Shown here piece by piece: positions 25,763 to 35,064 of a stretch of 64,000 bases of DNA. A program made the position numbers and the translations under genes. Source of the DNA: Flavobacteriales bacterium. Lineage in GTDB: Bacteria; Bacteroidota; Bacteroidia; UBA10329. The stretch spans positions 23,265-87,264 of the forward strand of contig JAIPBM010000019.1 of assembly GCA_021739695.1 (NCBI GenBank), in the 5' to 3' direction. Positions within the stretch are counted from its first letter, which is position 1; each line of letters starts with the position of its first letter. Below the pieces are notes generated by a model. It was not told where the DNA came from. It worked only from the letters and a program-made list of their open reading frames with translations, and did no database searches.

Positions 25763-26563
25763 TTATTTAGCTCCGTTTCCGTTCAAGAACTGATAACCTT
25801 TCATGATACCACGTTTAGATTCGCGTACAAAATCAATGATCTCATCGCGTTCATCGGTTACAGGGAATTCCGCCTCCAATTGAGAAAGCGCTTGCGTTAC
25901 GTTGTAATGTTTCAGGAACAACACACGGTAGATCTCCTGGATCTCACGAACCTTCTCAACAGAAAATCCTCTGCGTTTCATGCCTACGCTGTTCACACCC
26001 GAATAGCTCAACGGATAACGTGCTGCCTTGCTATAAGGCGGAACATCTTTACCGACCAATGCGCCTCCTGAAAGAATGGCGTGTGCGCCAATCCTTACAA
26101 ACTGATGCAATGCCGACATGCCTCCAATGATCGCGTAATCACCTATCACGATATGTCCGGCAAGGGTGCAGGCGTTGGCCAAAATCACACCTTTACCAAT
26201 AACGCAATCATGTGCCACATGCACATAGGCCATCAGCATGGAATTATCTCCAATAACCGTCTTTCCACTTGCTTTTGTGCCTCTATTGATGGTGGCACAT
26301 TCTCGGATGGTGACATTGTCACCAATTTCCACGAACGATTCTTCGCCATCGAACTTCAGATCTTGAGGAATGGCCGAAATAACAGCTCCAGGGAAGATCC
26401 TACAGTTCTTACCGATCCGTGCACCTTCCATGATGGTGACGTTGGAACCGATCCAAGTTCCTTGGCCGATCTCCACATTCTTATGGATGGTGACAAAAGG
26501 TTCGATGACCACATTGTCTGCAATTTTAGCCTGTGGATGAACGAAGGATAAGGGTTGATTCAT
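25763..26563 (-). CDS. lpxA: Acyl-ACP--UDP-N-acetylglucosamine O-acyltransferase
   Basis: A 266-residue left-handed beta-helix enzyme that adds the 3-hydroxyacyl chain to UDP-GlcNAc, the first step of lipid A synthesis. Hexapeptide repeats run through the first 190 residues (IGKNCRIFPGAVIS, IGDNVTIRECATI), and the catalytic His118 is in VAHDC. The C-terminal helices include GVNSVGMKRRGFS. Its ATG overlaps the lpxC/fabZ TAA by one base. Confidence 0.95.
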   Translation of the reverse strand: MNQPLSFVHPQAKIADNVVIEPFVTIHKNVEIGQGTWIGSNVTIMEGARIGKNCRIFPGAVISAIPQDLKFDGEESFVEIGDNVTIRECATINRGTKASGKTVIGDNSMLMAYVHVAHDCVIGKGVILANACTLAGHIVIGDYAIIGGMSALHQFVRIGAHAILSGGALVGKDVPPYSKAARYPLSYSGVNSVGMKRRGFSVEKVREIQEIYRVLFLKHYNVTQALSQLEAEFPVTDERDEIIDFVRESKRGIMKGYQFLNGNGAK

Positions 26564-27951
26564 TAATGCGTTCTTTTTACGATCTGTGCCATCATTTCAG
26601 CTTCCATCACTGGGTCGTTGCCCACATAGGCAATCCCCTTCATATGACACAGTCCTCTACGAATTGGGCTTAATAGGTCTAATTTGAATACGATGGTATC
26701 TCCAGGGAAAACCATCTTCCTGAACTTAACACCATCAATTTTAAGGAAATACGTTAAATAGTTTTCAGGGTCTGGAACGGTATTCAGTACCAGAATTCCT
26801 CCAACTTGTGCCATGGCTTCTATTTGCAACACGCCTGGCATCACAGGAGCTCCAGGAAAGTGTCCTTCAAAGAAGTACTCATTCATGGTGACGTTCTTCA
26901 CTCCTACCACATGCGTTTCGCTCAGCTCATAGATCTTATCTATGAAAAGGAACGGTGGCCGATGCGGCAATTTGGCCATGATTCCATTGATATCGAGCAA
27001 CGGCTCGGCATTGAGATCAATCTTCGGTGCTTTCGGTTTGCGGTTTTCCTTCACCAATCCCGTAAGGAACTTCCCAAAGCGGGAATTGCTACCGTGACCG
27101 GGTTTGGTGGCAATGATGTGTCCGTTGATGCGAACATTCACCAACAGCAGATCACCAATAAGGTCGAGCAGTTTGTGGCGTGCCGGCTCATTCGGGAAAC
27201 GAAGTTCCGTATTGTTCAAGGTGCCCGTTCGCGAAGCACGAATGTCCGGTTGATTGAATTGCTGCGCCAATTTCACTTGCTTCTCATCATCCATAGGATG
27301 TTCTACAAAAACAACAGCGTTGTCTAATCCGCCACCTTTTATGAGGTTGTGCTCTAGCAGCAATTCGAGTTCATGCAAGAAACAGAAGGTTCTATTCGGT
27401 GCAATCTCTGCTTCAAAATCGGCCATATCATTTAGCACGGCATGTTGAGGTGGCAAAACCTTGCTGTTGTAATCGATCATTACGGTAAACCGTGGCCGAT
27501 CGGATGGAATGATCAAGTACTCTGCTCCTGTCTCTTCGTCTTTGAATTCAATATTCGTATCGAAATTCAACACATCGCGATCCGCTTCTAATTCCTTGAT
27601 ACCAGCGTTCTTCAGTTTAGAGAAAAGCTCGATGGAACTTCCGTCCAAGATCGGACATTCTGGCCCATCAATCTCAATCGTAACGCTGCTGATGCCAACG
27701 GCAGATAAAGCTGCCATTACATGTTCAATCGTACTTACGGTTGCAGATCCAACACCGATGGTTGTTCCTCTGGCCGTGCTAACGATATGTGCCGAAATGG
27801 CTTTTATTTCAGCGTTATCGAGGTCCGTTCTTACGAAAAGGATTTCGCCTATTTCAGATGGTTTGAAAGTCAAATTGACATTAGCTCCGGTATGCAGACC
27901 CACACCGCTAACGGTGCATGCAGAAGTTATGGTCTTGTGCTTCAAACTCAT
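26563..27951 (-). CDS. lpxC/fabZ: Bifunctional LpxC deacetylase / FabZ dehydratase
   Basis: A 462-residue fusion typical of Bacteroidota. The LpxC half (1 to about 300) deacetylates UDP-3-O-acyl-GlcNAc with zinc: IEHVMAALSAVGI, RHKLLDLIGDLLL and the KPGHGSN loop carry metal and catalytic residues. The FabZ half (about 315-462) dehydrates 3-hydroxyacyl-ACP: LPHRPPFLFIDK and FFEGHFPGAPVMPGVLQIEA with its catalytic His and Glu. Both act on the same hydroxyacyl pool, which may explain the fusion. It starts directly at the lpxD stop. Confidence 0.96.
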   Translation of the reverse strand: MSLKHKTITSACTVSGVGLHTGANVNLTFKPSEIGEILFVRTDLDNAEIKAISAHIVSTARGTTIGVGSATVSTIEHVMAALSAVGISSVTIEIDGPECPILDGSSIELFSKLKNAGIKELEADRDVLNFDTNIEFKDEETGAEYLIIPSDRPRFTVMIDYNSKVLPPQHAVLNDMADFEAEIAPNRTFCFLHELELLLEHNLIKGGGLDNAVVFVEHPMDDEKQVKLAQQFNQPDIRASRTGTLNNTELRFPNEPARHKLLDLIGDLLLVNVRINGHIIATKPGHGSNSRFGKFLTGLVKENRKPKAPKIDLNAEPLLDINGIMAKLPHRPPFLFIDKIYELSETHVVGVKNVTMNEYFFEGHFPGAPVMPGVLQIEAMAQVGGILVLNTVPDPENYLTYFLKIDGVKFRKMVFPGDTIVFKLDLLSPIRRGLCHMKGIAYVGNDPVMEAEMMAQIVKRTH

Positions 27952-28965
27952 CTACAGATTTTTCAACTTCGTTTCAATGGCTTTCAGCGTTTCGGGCAAG
28001 CGTCTGAAAGACACGTACGACCTGCGATAGTTGCCTACCTCAAATGCAGGCGAACCCTGAACGACAGCATTGTCTGGAAGGTTATTCCCAACTCCGCTTT
28101 GTGCAGCAATCTTGACGTTATCACCGATCTTCAAATGACCGATAATTCCTACTTGACCACCGATCATGCAGCGTTTTCCGATCTTGGTTGAACCCGCAAC
28201 TCCCGTTTGCGCGGCAATCACTGTGTGCTCTCCAATTTCTACGTTATGTGCTATCTGAATCAGGTTATCCAACTTCACTCCTTTACGGATGATGGTTGAA
28301 CCCATAGTAGCACGGTCGATGGTTGAATTGGAACCGATCTCTACATCATCTTCCAATACCACATTCCCAACCTGCGGGATTTTACTGTAAGCTGCATCAG
28401 AAGGCGCAAAACCGAAACCATCGCTTCCGATGGTCACTCCCGCATGAAGCGTACAATTATCTCCTAAAACACAATCGTGAAGCACTTTTGAACCAGCATG
28501 CAACTTGCATCCTTTTCCGATCTTGGCATTCTTTTCAAGAACGACCAGCGCACCGATTATAGTGTTATCGCCAACAACGGCAGCATCTTCTATTACTGCC
28601 CCAGCAGAAATGGTCACATTCTTACCGATGATGGCTGATTCTGAAATAATGGCTGCAGCATGAATTCCAGGTTTTGGCCGATTCATCTCATCATACTTCT
28701 GCAACAGCAAGGCAAAACAGGTGTAAGGATCGGCCACGCGGATTAACGTTGGCTTAATATCAAACTGCGCCTCAAAATCATTCTTTACAATGACCACCGA
28801 AGCTTTGGTTGTAACGATGAATTCGCTGTATTTGGGATTAGCCAAAAACGACAGGGAACCTTCAAAACCGCTCTCAATAGGACTCACTGTACTTACTTGT
28901 ACATGTGGGTCGCCATCAACGCTGCCTCCAATAAGCTCAGCAATAACACCAGCGGTCAAAATCAT
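27952..28965 (-). CDS. lpxD: UDP-3-O-acylglucosamine N-acyltransferase
   Basis: A 337-residue enzyme that adds the N-linked hydroxyacyl chain in lipid A synthesis. It has the N-terminal uridine-binding domain (1-100), a long hexapeptide beta-helix (IGKNVTISAGAVIED and further repeats), catalytic His in IQIAHNVEIGEHT, and a short C-terminal helix. First gene of the lpxD-lpxC/fabZ-lpxA-ABC operon. A TACTTTTG -7 box ends 5 nt before the ATG. Confidence 0.95.
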   Translation of the reverse strand: MILTAGVIAELIGGSVDGDPHVQVSTVSPIESGFEGSLSFLANPKYSEFIVTTKASVVIVKNDFEAQFDIKPTLIRVADPYTCFALLLQKYDEMNRPKPGIHAAAIISESAIIGKNVTISAGAVIEDAAVVGDNTIIGALVVLEKNAKIGKGCKLHAGSKVLHDCVLGDNCTLHAGVTIGSDGFGFAPSDAAYSKIPQVGNVVLEDDVEIGSNSTIDRATMGSTIIRKGVKLDNLIQIAHNVEIGEHTVIAAQTGVAGSTKIGKRCMIGGQVGIIGHLKIGDNVKIAAQSGVGNNLPDNAVVQGSPAFEVGNYRRSYVSFRRLPETLKAIETKLKNL

Positions 28966-28970
28966 CCGCG

Positions 28971-28978
28971 CAAAAGTA
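28971..28978 (-). promoter_or_regulatory. -7 box (TACTTTTG) of the lpxD operon
   Basis: Exact TAnnTTTG element on the minus strand, 5 nt before the lpxD ATG at 28965. No good -33 was seen. The spacing suggests a leaderless mRNA. Confidence 0.5.
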
Positions 28979-29028
28979 AAATTTAATGAACCTGTTTTAA
29001 GTAGATGTTAACCGATCGGCAAGCAGGT

Positions 29029-30273
29029 TTAAAGTTGGTTGGTAAGGTGAGCTGGAAGGCAAAGAAAGTATTTTTCTACTGGTTTTGAAAGAACACTCAA
29101 ACTTAGTGTGTCTGCAGCCTCAGTCAGGTCTTTCACTTCTCCGTTTTTGAAGAGGATATTGATCCTGTCATCCTTCAGATCATAAGCGCTATTGGCTATC
29201 GATTCCGTAAAAACGAAGTAAGCAGCTTCCGTTTCGGTGATGTTCCAATCGGCAGCGAGCGCTTTCCTCAAGCGAACAAGAAGATCATTGGAAACTGCCT
29301 CTGAATACATCTTGATCTTCAGTAATTTCCTATCAACCATAAAACCTGCAAGCTTAGAAAGCACGAAATCTGGATGATGTTTCCAGACTTTGACTGACGT
29401 CAAGACGTCAAAATCATCCAATTCCGCAAAACGGGCCAACAGATCAGGTTCATTTTCAAAATCCGATCGGGTCACTTTCCTATCCAAAAAGACCTTGAAC
29501 GAAGGAGTTGCAAAAAGCTCCTCGCCTTTTTCGGTCAATTCCTTGGCACGTTTAAGAATGTTGATCAACAGGTATTCAGCAGAAAGCACGGTTTTGTGCA
29601 AGTAAACCTGCCAGTACATGATCCTTCTGGCCACAATGAATTTCTCTATCGAATAAATGCCTTTGCTTTCAACAGCCAACTGATCATCCACCACATGCAG
29701 CATCTTGATGATGCGGTCAGAACCGACAATTCCTTCAGAAACTCCAGTAAAAAAACTATCGCGTTTCAGGTAATCAAGCCTGTCCATATCCAACTGGCTG
29801 CTGACCAACTGGTGTAAAAACCGCTTCGGATAGTCATCATTGAATATCGAAATAGCTACATCCAATTTTCCTGCATATTCCTTATTCAATCGTTCCATGA
29901 AAAGCGCAGAAAGATCTTCGTGCGTCACGCCCGAAACAATGCTATGCTCCAAAGCATGCGAAAATGGACCATGACCAATATCGTGGAGCAAAATGGCCAG
30001 CGTTACGCCTTCAGCTTCTTCATCGTTGATGGAATATCCTTTGGCCCTTAATTCCTCAATGGCCATTCCCATCAGATGCATGGCTCCCAAGGTGTGATGG
30101 AAGCGCGTGTGCAACGCACCAGGATAGACCAAATGCGTGAGTCCAAGCTGTTTTATTCTGCGTAAACGCTGAAAAAACGGATGTTCGATGATGTCGAACA
30201 CTATAGGATACGGGACTGTTATAAACCCGTAGACAGGGTCGTTGAATATCTTTCGCTTGTTATACTTTATCAA
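29029..30273 (-). CDS. HD-domain phosphohydrolase (dNTPase-like)
   Basis: A 414-residue HD-superfamily enzyme. It opens with KIFNDPVYGFI and the HD metal site is present: His59/His60 in TRFHH, His97-Asp98 in LLHDIGHGPFSHALEH, and a later Asp in DMDRLDYLKRDS. The layout is that of the SAMHD1/dGTPase-like group, so a nucleotide-cleaving role is likely; the substrate is not certain. The frame starts with a TTG at 30273; no upstream ATG fits. Divergent from porX. Confidence 0.8.
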   Translation of the reverse strand: MIKYNKRKIFNDPVYGFITVPYPIVFDIIEHPFFQRLRRIKQLGLTHLVYPGALHTRFHHTLGAMHLMGMAIEELRAKGYSINDEEAEGVTLAILLHDIGHGPFSHALEHSIVSGVTHEDLSALFMERLNKEYAGKLDVAISIFNDDYPKRFLHQLVSSQLDMDRLDYLKRDSFFTGVSEGIVGSDRIIKMLHVVDDQLAVESKGIYSIEKFIVARRIMYWQVYLHKTVLSAEYLLINILKRAKELTEKGEELFATPSFKVFLDRKVTRSDFENEPDLLARFAELDDFDVLTSVKVWKHHPDFVLSKLAGFMVDRKLLKIKMYSEAVSNDLLVRLRKALAADWNITETEAAYFVFTESIANSAYDLKDDRINILFKNGEVKDLTEAADTLSLSVLSKPVEKYFLCLPAHLTNQL

Positions 30274-30293
30274 AATAGCCCGCGTTAAGGTGC

Positions 30294-30301
30294 TAACTTT
30301 G
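30294..30301 (+). promoter_or_regulatory. -7 box (TAACTTTG) upstream of porX
   Basis: Exact TAnnTTTG match 34 nt upstream of the porX ATG at 30336. The -33 region is weak (TTTA at 30266-30269). Confidence 0.4.
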
Positions 30302-30335
30302 GCAACCTTCGGGCACGAAATTAACTAAATACGAT

Positions 30336-31889
30336 ATGGAGAAATTGAGGATACTTTGGGCTGATGATGAGATTGACTTGCTGAAACCGCATTTACTCTT
30401 CCTTAGGGAAAAGGGATTTGAGGTAGAGACTGCTACAAATGGTGATGATGCCCTTGATCTTTTTGATGAGAAGGATTTCGACATTGTGTTCTTAGATGAG
30501 AACATGCCAGGGCTTTCTGGATTGGAAACGCTGGTTAAAATGAAGAATAAGAATAATCGTGTGCCTGTGGTGATGATCACCAAAAGCGAAGAGGAGCACA
30601 TTATGGAAGAGGCCATCGGTTCCAAAATCTCCGATTACCTGATAAAACCCGTCAATCCGAATCAGATATTGTTGACGATCAAGAAGAATCTGGATAAGAA
30701 ACGATTGATTGCCGAAGCGACCAGCCATAGCTATCAGCGCGAATTCCGAGAGATCGGAATGCGTTTAGGCGACCGTCTCAATTATCAGGAATGGAAAGAC
30801 ATTTACCGCAAACTGGTGCATTGGGAATTGGAGTTGGAACGCAGCAAAGAAGACGGAATGTCAGAAATCCTCAGCTCACAGAAAACAGAGGCCAATGCGC
30901 AATTCTTCAAGTTTGTTGAACGTAATTACTTGGATTGGATGACTGGAAAATCGGAAGATAATCCGACCATGTCACACACCGTTTTCAAGAATAAGATTGC
31001 CCCAAAAGTTGGAAAGGGAAAACCAACGTTCATGCTATTGATTGACAACCTACGTTGGGATCAGTGGCAGATCATCAAAACAGCAGTTTTGGACATGTTC
31101 AAGTTAGAAAGCGAGGATATTTTCCTGAGCATTCTTCCAACTGCAACGCAATATTCGCGTAATGCCATTTTTGCCGGCCTCACTCCGCTTGAAATTGAAC
31201 GCAGGTTCAAAGACAAATGGCTGAACGATGAAGATGAAGGCGGAAAAAACATGTACGAGGAAGATTTTCTTCGAGATCAACTTCAGCGATTGAATCTGAG
31301 CCAAAAATTCAGCTATAACAAGATCACCAATCACGCAGCGGGCAAAAAACTGGTGGATACCATTCCGAATTTGATGCAGAATGACCTGAATGTGATCGTC
31401 TACAATTTTGTGGATATGCTTTCGCATGCACGTACAGAAATGGAGATGATCCGCGAATTGGCCGATGATGAAGCTGCTTACCGTTCCATCACGCTAAGTT
31501 GGTTCAAACATTCGCCATTGAAAGACATGATGGAACGTATTGCCGACTACGATGTGAATGTGGTGATAACTACCGACCACGGAACGGTACGTGTGCAAGA
31601 ACCAAGCAAGGTAATTGGCGATAAGAACACGAACACCAACCTGCGTTACAAACAGGCCAAAAACCTGAACTACGAAGCACGCGATGTGTTCTCAGTTCGT
31701 AATCCGCACGATGCACAACTTCCGAAGGTCAATGTGAGTCAGTCATTCATTTTTGCCAAAGAGGACAAGTTCTTCGCCTACCCGAACAACTACAACTACT
31801 ACGTGAATTATTACAGGAACACTTTCCAGCATGGTGGCATTTCGTTGGAAGAAATGATGATTCCGATCGTACATTTGGGCAGTAAGTAG
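30336..31889 (+). CDS. porX: T9SS response regulator PorX (receiver + PglZ domain)
   Basis: A 517-residue protein. Residues 1-120 are a receiver with phospho-acceptor Asp54 (VFLDENMPG), the acidic pair at Asp10-Asp11 and Lys near 83. After a helical linker comes a PglZ/alkaline-phosphatase-type domain: LLIDNLRWDQW (Asp237), the nucleophile region LPTATQYSRN (Thr269/Thr271), and TTDHG (Asp414, His415). PorX with sensor PorY controls type IX secretion, and its PglZ domain acts on oligonucleotides in studied species. It fits the two T9SS cargo genes in this window. Confidence 0.92.
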   Translation: MEKLRILWADDEIDLLKPHLLFLREKGFEVETATNGDDALDLFDEKDFDIVFLDENMPGLSGLETLVKMKNKNNRVPVVMITKSEEEHIMEEAIGSKISDYLIKPVNPNQILLTIKKNLDKKRLIAEATSHSYQREFREIGMRLGDRLNYQEWKDIYRKLVHWELELERSKEDGMSEILSSQKTEANAQFFKFVERNYLDWMTGKSEDNPTMSHTVFKNKIAPKVGKGKPTFMLLIDNLRWDQWQIIKTAVLDMFKLESEDIFLSILPTATQYSRNAIFAGLTPLEIERRFKDKWLNDEDEGGKNMYEEDFLRDQLQRLNLSQKFSYNKITNHAAGKKLVDTIPNLMQNDLNVIVYNFVDMLSHARTEMEMIRELADDEAAYRSITLSWFKHSPLKDMMERIADYDVNVVITTDHGTVRVQEPSKVIGDKNTNTNLRYKQAKNLNYEARDVFSVRNPHDAQLPKVNVSQSFIFAKEDKFFAYPNNYNYYVNYYRNTFQHGGISLEEMMIPIVHLGSK

Positions 31890-31915
31890 AAACCTTCAAT
31901 TCAATAGATTGAAAA

Positions 31916-31950
31916 TCAACCCAATAGAATTTTATCGGGTTGAATTATTA
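31916..31950 (+). terminator. Probable terminator after porX
   Basis: TCAACCC (31916-31922) pairs with GGGTTGA (31937-31943) around an AT-rich loop, followed by ATTATTA. It is 27 nt past the porX stop. Confidence 0.45.
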
Positions 31951-32014
31951 TGTGTTTCCCAATCTAATTTTGATGCAATAATTCAAGCTTAACCTAGCGC
32001 TTGAAATCGTCAAA

Positions 32015-32620
32015 ATGATACACCCAAAAACTGAACTGAAGTTTATTAGCAATGAAATTGGCTACGGTGTTGTAGCAACAGAATTTATCCCTGCAGGCAC
32101 CATCACTTGGGTGCTCGATAAGTTGGATCGTGAATTCAGTCCTCTCGACTTCCAAAGCCTAGAACCAATTTACCAGAACATCCTCGATTATTACACTTTC
32201 AGAAACAACAATGGCAACTTCGTGCTTTGCTGGGACAATGGTCGCTACGTCAATCACAGTTTCAACTCAAACTGCCTGACAACTGCCTACGATTTCGAAA
32301 TTGCCATTCGCGATATTCATCCAGGCGAACAGCTCACCGATGATTACGGTTATCTGAACATCCCTTCACCTTTCAGAGGTATTGACGAAGGCACCAAACG
32401 AAAAGTGGTCTATCCAGACGATCTGGTCAGGTACTACAAGGTTTGGGACAAAAAACTGCTGAAGGTTTTTGGTAGTATTCCAAAGCACGACCAACCATTG
32501 CGAGAACTCGTATCTGACGCCATGTGGGCAGAAATTGTGGCTGTTTCCAAAGGCGAAAAGCAAATGGAATCCATTCTCAAGAATTACTTCCCTCAATCCA
32601 ACGGAGTAGAGAAAAAGTAG
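32015..32620 (+). CDS. SET-domain protein
   Basis: A 201-residue protein whose first 120 residues read as a SET domain: GYGVVATEFIPAGTITWVL at the start, the NHS motif in YVNHSFNSNC, and the DDYGYLN motif (usual form D/E-Y-G/H). SET domains bind S-adenosylmethionine and methylate lysines. The post-SET zinc cysteines are absent, as in many bacterial forms. Substrate unknown. It sits between porX and tsaE. Confidence 0.75.
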   Translation: MIHPKTELKFISNEIGYGVVATEFIPAGTITWVLDKLDREFSPLDFQSLEPIYQNILDYYTFRNNNGNFVLCWDNGRYVNHSFNSNCLTTAYDFEIAIRDIHPGEQLTDDYGYLNIPSPFRGIDEGTKRKVVYPDDLVRYYKVWDKKLLKVFGSIPKHDQPLRELVSDAMWAEIVAVSKGEKQMESILKNYFPQSNGVEKK

Positions 32621-32623
32621 GGT

Positions 32624-32631
32624 TAACTTTG
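32624..32631 (+). promoter_or_regulatory. -7 box (TAACTTTG) upstream of tsaE
   Basis: Exact TAnnTTTG box 10 nt before the tsaE ATG at 32642, just after the SET gene stop. It suggests tsaE-ald have their own promoter. Confidence 0.4.
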
Positions 32632-32641
32632 TGGTCTTAAT

Positions 32642-33070
32642 ATGACCACCACGAGAGAATTCAGCATCCATTCCGTCCAAGAACTTGGTTTGGTATGCGA
32701 ACACCTTAAAACCATTTCCGAACAACAGAAGATCATGCTGTTTTCTGGAGAAATGGGGGCTGGAAAAACCACGCTCATCAAGGCGTTTTGCGCTTACATA
32801 GGTATTTCGGATGAGGTTAGCAGCCCTACGTTTTCGTTGGTAAACGAATACGATAGCGCTGTTGGACCTGTTTATCATTTTGATCTATACCGTATTCGTT
32901 CAGAAGAAGAACTTTATGATATCGGATATGAAGACTATTTCTTTAGTGGGTATCTTTGTTTGATCGAATGGCCAGAGATGGCCTCAGACCTTATTCCTAC
33001 TGAACACGTAATGGTGAACATCCGTGTAAAAAATGACCAACGCATGATTACTGTAAACCACTCAAAATGA
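32642..33070 (+). CDS. tsaE: tRNA threonylcarbamoyladenosine biosynthesis ATPase TsaE
   Basis: A 142-residue P-loop ATPase needed with TsaB and TsaD for the t6A37 modification of ANN-decoding tRNAs. Walker A is GEMGAGKTT (about 38-46), followed by the family motifs SSPTFSLVNEY, HFDLYRI and LIEWPE. Length is normal. The last codons overlap the start of the alanine dehydrogenase gene by 4 bp (ATGA). Confidence 0.93.
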   Translation: MTTTREFSIHSVQELGLVCEHLKTISEQQKIMLFSGEMGAGKTTLIKAFCAYIGISDEVSSPTFSLVNEYDSAVGPVYHFDLYRIRSEEELYDIGYEDYFFSGYLCLIEWPEMASDLIPTEHVMVNIRVKNDQRMITVNHSK

Positions 33071-34287
33071 GCAAGAAAGAAGGCAGTTTTTTCACCCTTA
33101 CCGCTTCGGGCGGCCTAATGCCGCAAGAAGAAATGTTGGAAGTGGCAAAAAGCCAGCAAGACCTCTTCATCGGTATTCCAAAAGAATGCACACTTCAAGA
33201 AAACCGTGTAGCGTTGATACCCGAAGCAGTTGCCCGATTGGTGCACAACGGACATCGGGTAATTGTTGAGACCGGAGCAGGAAAAGGCGCACACTACGAA
33301 GACAAGGATTTCAGTGAAGCTGGTGCTAAGATCGCTTACAGCACGAAGGAAGTTTACGAAGCAGACATCATTCTCAAAGTCGATCCACCTTCATTGGAAG
33401 AAATTGACCTGATGAAACCGAAGCAATGCCTCATTTCAGCTTTACAACTTTCGGTTCATCCCGAAAATTACCTGAAACGTCTGATGAAGAAACAGGTGAC
33501 TGCTATTGCGGTTGACTTCATCCGCGACAGCGATGGTGGTTATCCATTTGTGCGGTCGATGAGTGAAATTGCAGGAAACACTGTTGTGTTGATTGCTGCT
33601 GAATACCTTTCAAACGTCAATGCCGGAAAAGGATTGATGATGGGAGGCGTAACGGGTGTTCCGCCTACGGAAGTGGTTATTCTTGGTGCAGGAACAGTTG
33701 GAGAATATGCTGCGCGAGCTGCTCTCGGATTGGGCTCTTCCGTAAAAGTATTCGACAATTCGCTGCAAAAGTTGAGCAGAATGCAGAACGATATAGGTCA
33801 ACGATTATACACCAGCACCATTCATCCAGATGTGCTGGCAAATGCTCTTGAAAATGCGGATGTCGTCATTGGAGCTATTCGTTCCAAAAAAGGCCGCGCA
33901 CCCATTTTGGTGACAGAAGAAATGGTGAGCAACATGAAATTCGGATCGGTGATCATTGATGTGTGCATCGATCAAGGCGGTTGCATTGAAACCTCTGAGG
34001 TGACAAATCATGCTCATCCAACCTTTACAAAGTATGGAGTGGTGCACTATTGTGTTCCAAATATTGCATCGCGTGTGGCGCAAACAGCTAGCATGGCGCT
34101 GAGCAACATTTTTTCGCCCATGATGTTACAAATGTCTGACGCTGGTGGATTGAACAATATGATGCGATTTGATCAAGGTCTGCGCAATGGTGTTTACACC
34201 TTCAATGGTTCGGTTACCAATGAATATTTGGCAAAAACATTTGACCTACCATTCAAAGACCTGAACCTTATAATGGCAGCATTTTAA
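33067..34287 (+). CDS. ald: Alanine dehydrogenase
   Basis: A 406-residue NAD-dependent enzyme that interconverts alanine and pyruvate plus ammonia. It has the N-terminal substrate domain with ENRVALIPEAVARLV, and the Rossmann part with VVILGAGTVGEYAARAA and DNSLQKL. C-terminal VPNIASRVAQTAS matches the ald/PNT family. An N-terminal extension of about 30 residues precedes the conserved GIPKE start, as is usual for Bacteroidota versions. Coupled by overlap to tsaE. Confidence 0.9.
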   Translation: MSKKEGSFFTLTASGGLMPQEEMLEVAKSQQDLFIGIPKECTLQENRVALIPEAVARLVHNGHRVIVETGAGKGAHYEDKDFSEAGAKIAYSTKEVYEADIILKVDPPSLEEIDLMKPKQCLISALQLSVHPENYLKRLMKKQVTAIAVDFIRDSDGGYPFVRSMSEIAGNTVVLIAAEYLSNVNAGKGLMMGGVTGVPPTEVVILGAGTVGEYAARAALGLGSSVKVFDNSLQKLSRMQNDIGQRLYTSTIHPDVLANALENADVVIGAIRSKKGRAPILVTEEMVSNMKFGSVIIDVCIDQGGCIETSEVTNHAHPTFTKYGVVHYCVPNIASRVAQTASMALSNIFSPMMLQMSDAGGLNNMMRFDQGLRNGVYTFNGSVTNEYLAKTFDLPFKDLNLIMAAF

Positions 34288-34313
34288 GTACGGAAAAGAA
34301 AGAGGAAGTTAGG

Positions 34314-35060
34314 ATGTCGCATGAACAGATAAGACCAGGAGGATTCAATATTCTACCGCCCGTTGTAAAGAATCTACTCATCATCAACGGCTTGTTTTAT
34401 TTGGCAACCATGGCCTTTGGGCGCTACGGATTTGACCTCGTAAAACTTCTCGGACTGTTCATCCCTCAATCAGCATACTTTAGGCCGCATCAATTGGTGT
34501 CGTACATTTTTATGCACGGCAGCTTCGAGCATATTTTCTTCAATATGTTCGCGCTTTGGATGTTCGGAAATGCCATCGAGAATTATTGGGGCGGCAAGCG
34601 ATTTCTCATTTACTACATGGTTACTGGCCTCGGAGCTGGCCTTATTCATTTGGCTATTTTGGAGGTGGAGCTTTTCACCATTTTACCGCAACTTTCTGCA
34701 GATGCCATTCAGATGGTGAAAAACGAAGGCTTGTCTGTTTTGGAAATGAATCAGAATTATTCTGATCCTGCGTTGGCCAAGCTGAATTCGATACTGAATG
34801 TTCCAACCGTAGGCGCTTCGGGCGCGGTTTTCGGTTTACTCTTAGCTTTCGGAATGATGTTCCCTAATGCGATGATCTACCTCTACTTCTTCTTCCCTAT
34901 CAAAGCCAAATACTTTGTGATCGGTTATGGTTTGATGGAGTTGTTTTCGGGCGTAAGCAACCGACCTGGCGATAATGTGGCGCATTTTGCCCACTTGGGC
35001 GGAATGATCTTTGGCTTTATTCTGATAAAGATCTGGCGAAAAAAAGGTTCGCGCTTTTAG
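34314..35060 (+). CDS. Rhomboid-family intramembrane serine protease
   Basis: A 248-residue six-helix protease. Catalytic Ser169 is in GASGAVFG and catalytic His227 in HFAHLGG; the oxyanion residues His73 and Asn77 are in HGSFEHIFFNMFA. A hydrophilic insertion lies between helices at about 120-160. It should cleave membrane protein segments. Followed 4 nt later by a second rhomboid and then an EEP-family gene, suggesting one operon. Confidence 0.9.
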   Translation: MSHEQIRPGGFNILPPVVKNLLIINGLFYLATMAFGRYGFDLVKLLGLFIPQSAYFRPHQLVSYIFMHGSFEHIFFNMFALWMFGNAIENYWGGKRFLIYYMVTGLGAGLIHLAILEVELFTILPQLSADAIQMVKNEGLSVLEMNQNYSDPALAKLNSILNVPTVGASGAVFGLLLAFGMMFPNAMIYLYFFFPIKAKYFVIGYGLMELFSGVSNRPGDNVAHFAHLGGMIFGFILIKIWRKKGSRF

Positions 35061-35064
35061 GAAT

